Assembly: GCF_018139145.2 (NCBI RefSeq)
Contig: NC_059471.1
Span: forward strand, 210,819,494-210,883,493
Origin: Gymnogyps californianus
Lineage: Eukaryota > Chordata > Aves > Accipitriformes > Cathartidae
Length of the DNA stretch: 64,000 bases
Direction of reading: 5' to 3'
Both the position numbers and the translations under genes were made by a program. Positions within the stretch are counted from its first letter, which is position 1. Each line of letters opens with the position of its first letter. Below are positions 61,346 to 64,000 of the stretch, in pieces. The notes beneath the pieces are model-generated. The model was not told where the DNA came from and did not search any database. It saw only the letters and a program-made list of their open reading frames with translations.

Positions 61346-64000
61346 TGATACATCAAAGCTTTCCGTTCACCACTGAGATGAATTGTGCTGCTTTTAAGTC
61401 CTGCGGAGCCATCTAACTCATGTGACAAAGTTACGCTGTGCGAATTATGACAGTCACACAATCCTGGCTGATACAATTTGGAGACCAAGAATTATCTCTA
61501 ACTCTTAACATATTGTATATCAATTATTCCAACAATGAATAAATGTTTTCTCATTTGTTTTGCTGTTTTAATTTTGCAATCTGTTCATGAACAGTTTGTG
61601 AACTTAAATGGTACAAAATCCATGGAAGAAATTATATACTTGGAGTTATTTGCTGAGCTCTATGTTTGCCATGAGTTTCTTGCTCTTGTTTTAGTTAAGT
61701 TCTCACTTTAATTTCTTGAGCATTCCTTGGTTTTAATTGCAACCTTGTGAAAATCCCCTGGAAAGACCTTGCTTGCCTGTTCCTAGCAAACAGATCAACT
61801 TGCAGCTGGGTTTAAGTACAGTTGATGAGAAAAGCATTTCCTCGTTTCAGTCTAACTACCCCCTTCTCCTTGTTTCCTTCCACTGTGAACTCTCTAGTTA
61901 GCAGATTATTTCCTACAGCAGAAGGGAGCCATCAGGCCTTTGGTAAGGCTCCAGCTCTGCTAGGAAAGCCATTGTGCTGATAGACCGAATACTTCCAACT
62001 CCACCTTTTTCCTCTGTCCTTTCTCTCCATCACTTCAGCACATTCCCATGATCCCAGGGACCCAAGTGGATTAGCAGACCCAAGTCCTGTATCCTGTAGT
62101 CAGACATAGAGCCGTACCGTGGGATTTCAGTATCCAGTTAAGGAAATTGGCTGGAACTATTGCATCATATATGAAATATGGCAACCTCCTAACCCCTACG
62201 TACAATTTATTAATGACAGTTGAGATGAGGGAAGATAAACTGACAATACAGATATTCTAGCTCTGGAGATCTGAACGATCTAAAATGTCAGAAGCACTGA
62301 AATTTAGTCTGCTTCTGTAGATCTAAATAGCTCAGGATTGTTTTAATTGGGTTACGTATTTAGTTTAAGTGAGCATGGGATGGCTCTAAGCAGTCACTGA
62401 ATAATAAGATTAACCAAGGAGATGGATTGAAGCCAGAACCATTTATCTAATGCTTCCCAGTCCAGGGACTTTTGATTATGTCCCAGTCATTCCCACTTCG
62501 GATTTTGCAAAACAAAACTGATCTGGCGTACGCTGTCACATGCAAACAGGGCTTCAGATTCGGTGCTCGGACTGGTAAAATCATGTTTGTATGCAAGACA
62601 TGGCAGGTCCTAGGAGAGCTGGTTACACATGGTAAGCTTCAGCTTGCTCTCTCTGATCCCTTGATCTCAACAGTCTGTGAAATGAAATGTGCCATGGGCC
62701 AAACTTTTGCCAGCCTTTTTCCATTCACTTAATTACTAACAAAATGTGTGTCTTGACTCTGGATGCTGTGAGACCAGAACAATGAAATCAGTGGACCAAA
62801 CCAAAGGGCCATGACTAAACACTACTGAGCTTCCCTCTCCAAAATCCATCCTGTAACACATACACAAACAAAAAAACCCCATCGATTTTCCATTCTGTCT
62901 CCTTCTGGGAAGGGACGTATGGAAAAACACCGCTCATCATAGGAGATGAATGACATATCCCTCCACTGCCATTAAATCCAGGGAATACAGACAATGAGAT
63001 ACACACAGGGGAGGACTTGGTGTTAAAGGCAATGGATATGCCACTTGTCCAGGGCTTAATGCATTGGAGGGCCCCATAAGATGCCCACAAGGAAGAACAA
63101 ACTGAGAATCACCCATGTTACAGGGTCTCCCAGGATAACCAGAAGTCTAACATCAGTTTTTCTAGAAGAATTCTCCGATAGAAGTTTTTTCCAGAAATGG
63201 GTTTTTAGACTAAATGGAAATATTTGTCAAAAGTTTTAGGAAGGCACGTGGTTTTTGGTTAACACATGAACAAACCCTGAAAAAATGTTTGATTTTAAGC
63301 TGAAACAAAACTGTGTTCAAGTTTTCATTTAAATATTTTGGAAGAAAACCAGAAATTATGCCTAAATAGCTCCTTTTATCAGATCAGAGTCAGCTCGAGT
63401 ATTGTATGTGCATCAATAAAGACATAAATTTGCAACTTAGTAGAACAAGGCAGAGGAGTTTACATAAACTACTCCCCAAAACCCACCCTGTAAATACGTC
63501 CATCCAAGTGGTGCACTTTCCCCTTATCATTTCCACAGTACAAAGACATTTAGTCTGAGTAAAGATTCAGGGCTTTCTGCAGGGCTGAGACGGTGAGCGA
63601 ATGCACTGGGTAAACTCCATTCCTCTCTACAGGCAAGATGTTTACTATTTCACTTCTAGGACTGTATTTTTGTAAAGGTTCATTTCTGGTGTTTTCTAAC
63701 TACCCTTTATTTCCACAGGACACTGAAGTGAATTATTGCACTTCTATGCTTCCAGGAAAAACCAGCAGGAAGCTTTTTGTTTCCTTTTCTTCCTCTTTTG
63801 TGCTAAGGGGGTTTATTTAATACAGCTGGGAGGCCAGGGCCCCCTGAGGTCTATTTGTACGTAACTCTACAACTGACTTGCATTATAAAAGAATGCAAAT
63901 GCAATACATATTGACTATATGGGTCATGGTGGCACGTCCAGTTCGGGGAAATATTGAAGTTATCTATAAGCACATAAATAAGGGAGTCCACTGAAGCATA
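61346..64000. other. Non-coding stretch to the right edge
   Basis: AT-rich sequence with short open frames only. ATGCAAAT octamers near 63893 and several TTAATT motifs are present, as expected by chance in AT-rich DNA. No gene or named repeat is supported. Confidence 0.5.

Noticed and set aside
1..64000. CRISPR arrays, rRNA, tRNA, complete provirus, bacterial or phage genes
   Set aside because: No regularly spaced repeats, tRNA B-box or cloverleaf-like segments, second LTR, or viral internal genes were seen. The only clustered short repeats are simple sequence.

Overview
The window reads as non-coding nuclear DNA from a bird. The main evidence is six copies of CR1, the dominant LINE family of avian genomes, some ending in the characteristic ATTCTATGA-type 3' tail, plus one solo LTR of an endogenous retrovirus family that I recognise from many bird genomes. 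Base composition is mostly AT-leaning with short GC-richer patches. I see no continuous protein-coding gene, no rRNA or tRNA, no CRISPR array and no bacterial-style operon. Most open frames here look like chance frames, shadows of CR1, or frames on pyrimidine-rich strands that avoid stop codons.

Layout from left to right: (1) 1-300 has an open frame running in from the left edge with two good splice-donor-like sites; (2) 1485-1712 is an old CR1 3' fragment on the + strand; (3) 1713-7903 is featureless apart from a purine-rich tract; (4) 7904-9132 is a 1.2 kb + strand CR1 carrying a broken reverse transcriptase; (5) 9133-21533 is non-coding, with an AT-rich microsatellite, a (TTG)n run, a short perfect hairpin and a small CpG-dense patch behind a strong acceptor-like site; (6) 21539-22167 is a complete minus-strand solo LTR flanked by 5-bp GAAAT duplications; (7) 22173-36014 is non-coding, with a few hairpins and tandem duplications; (8) 36015-36635 and 38175-38965 are two minus-strand CR1 fragments. 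A possible acidic micro-exon (37724-37796, +) lies between them, and an unrecognised minus-strand open frame (39015-39425) adjoins the second; (9) 38966-53238 is non-coding, with an imperfect inverted repeat near 51.4 kb and a 236-codon open frame near 52 kb; (10) 53239-56325 is a 3.1 kb minus-strand CR1, long for a bird copy, that keeps the end of an esterase-like domain, an endonuclease frame and a broken reverse transcriptase; (11) 56326-64000 is non-coding apart from an old CR1 fragment at 61130-61345.

The simplest interpretation is an intergenic stretch or part of a very long intron of an avian chromosome. The genes do not form a pathway. The only biochemical system visible is the decayed retrotransposition machinery of CR1 and a retroviral promoter remnant. 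I did not find a convincing undescribed system. The best leads are the two gene-like pieces around 37.7-39.4 kb, the CpG-dense patch at 19.6-19.8 kb, and the hairpin and palindrome structures listed as findings.
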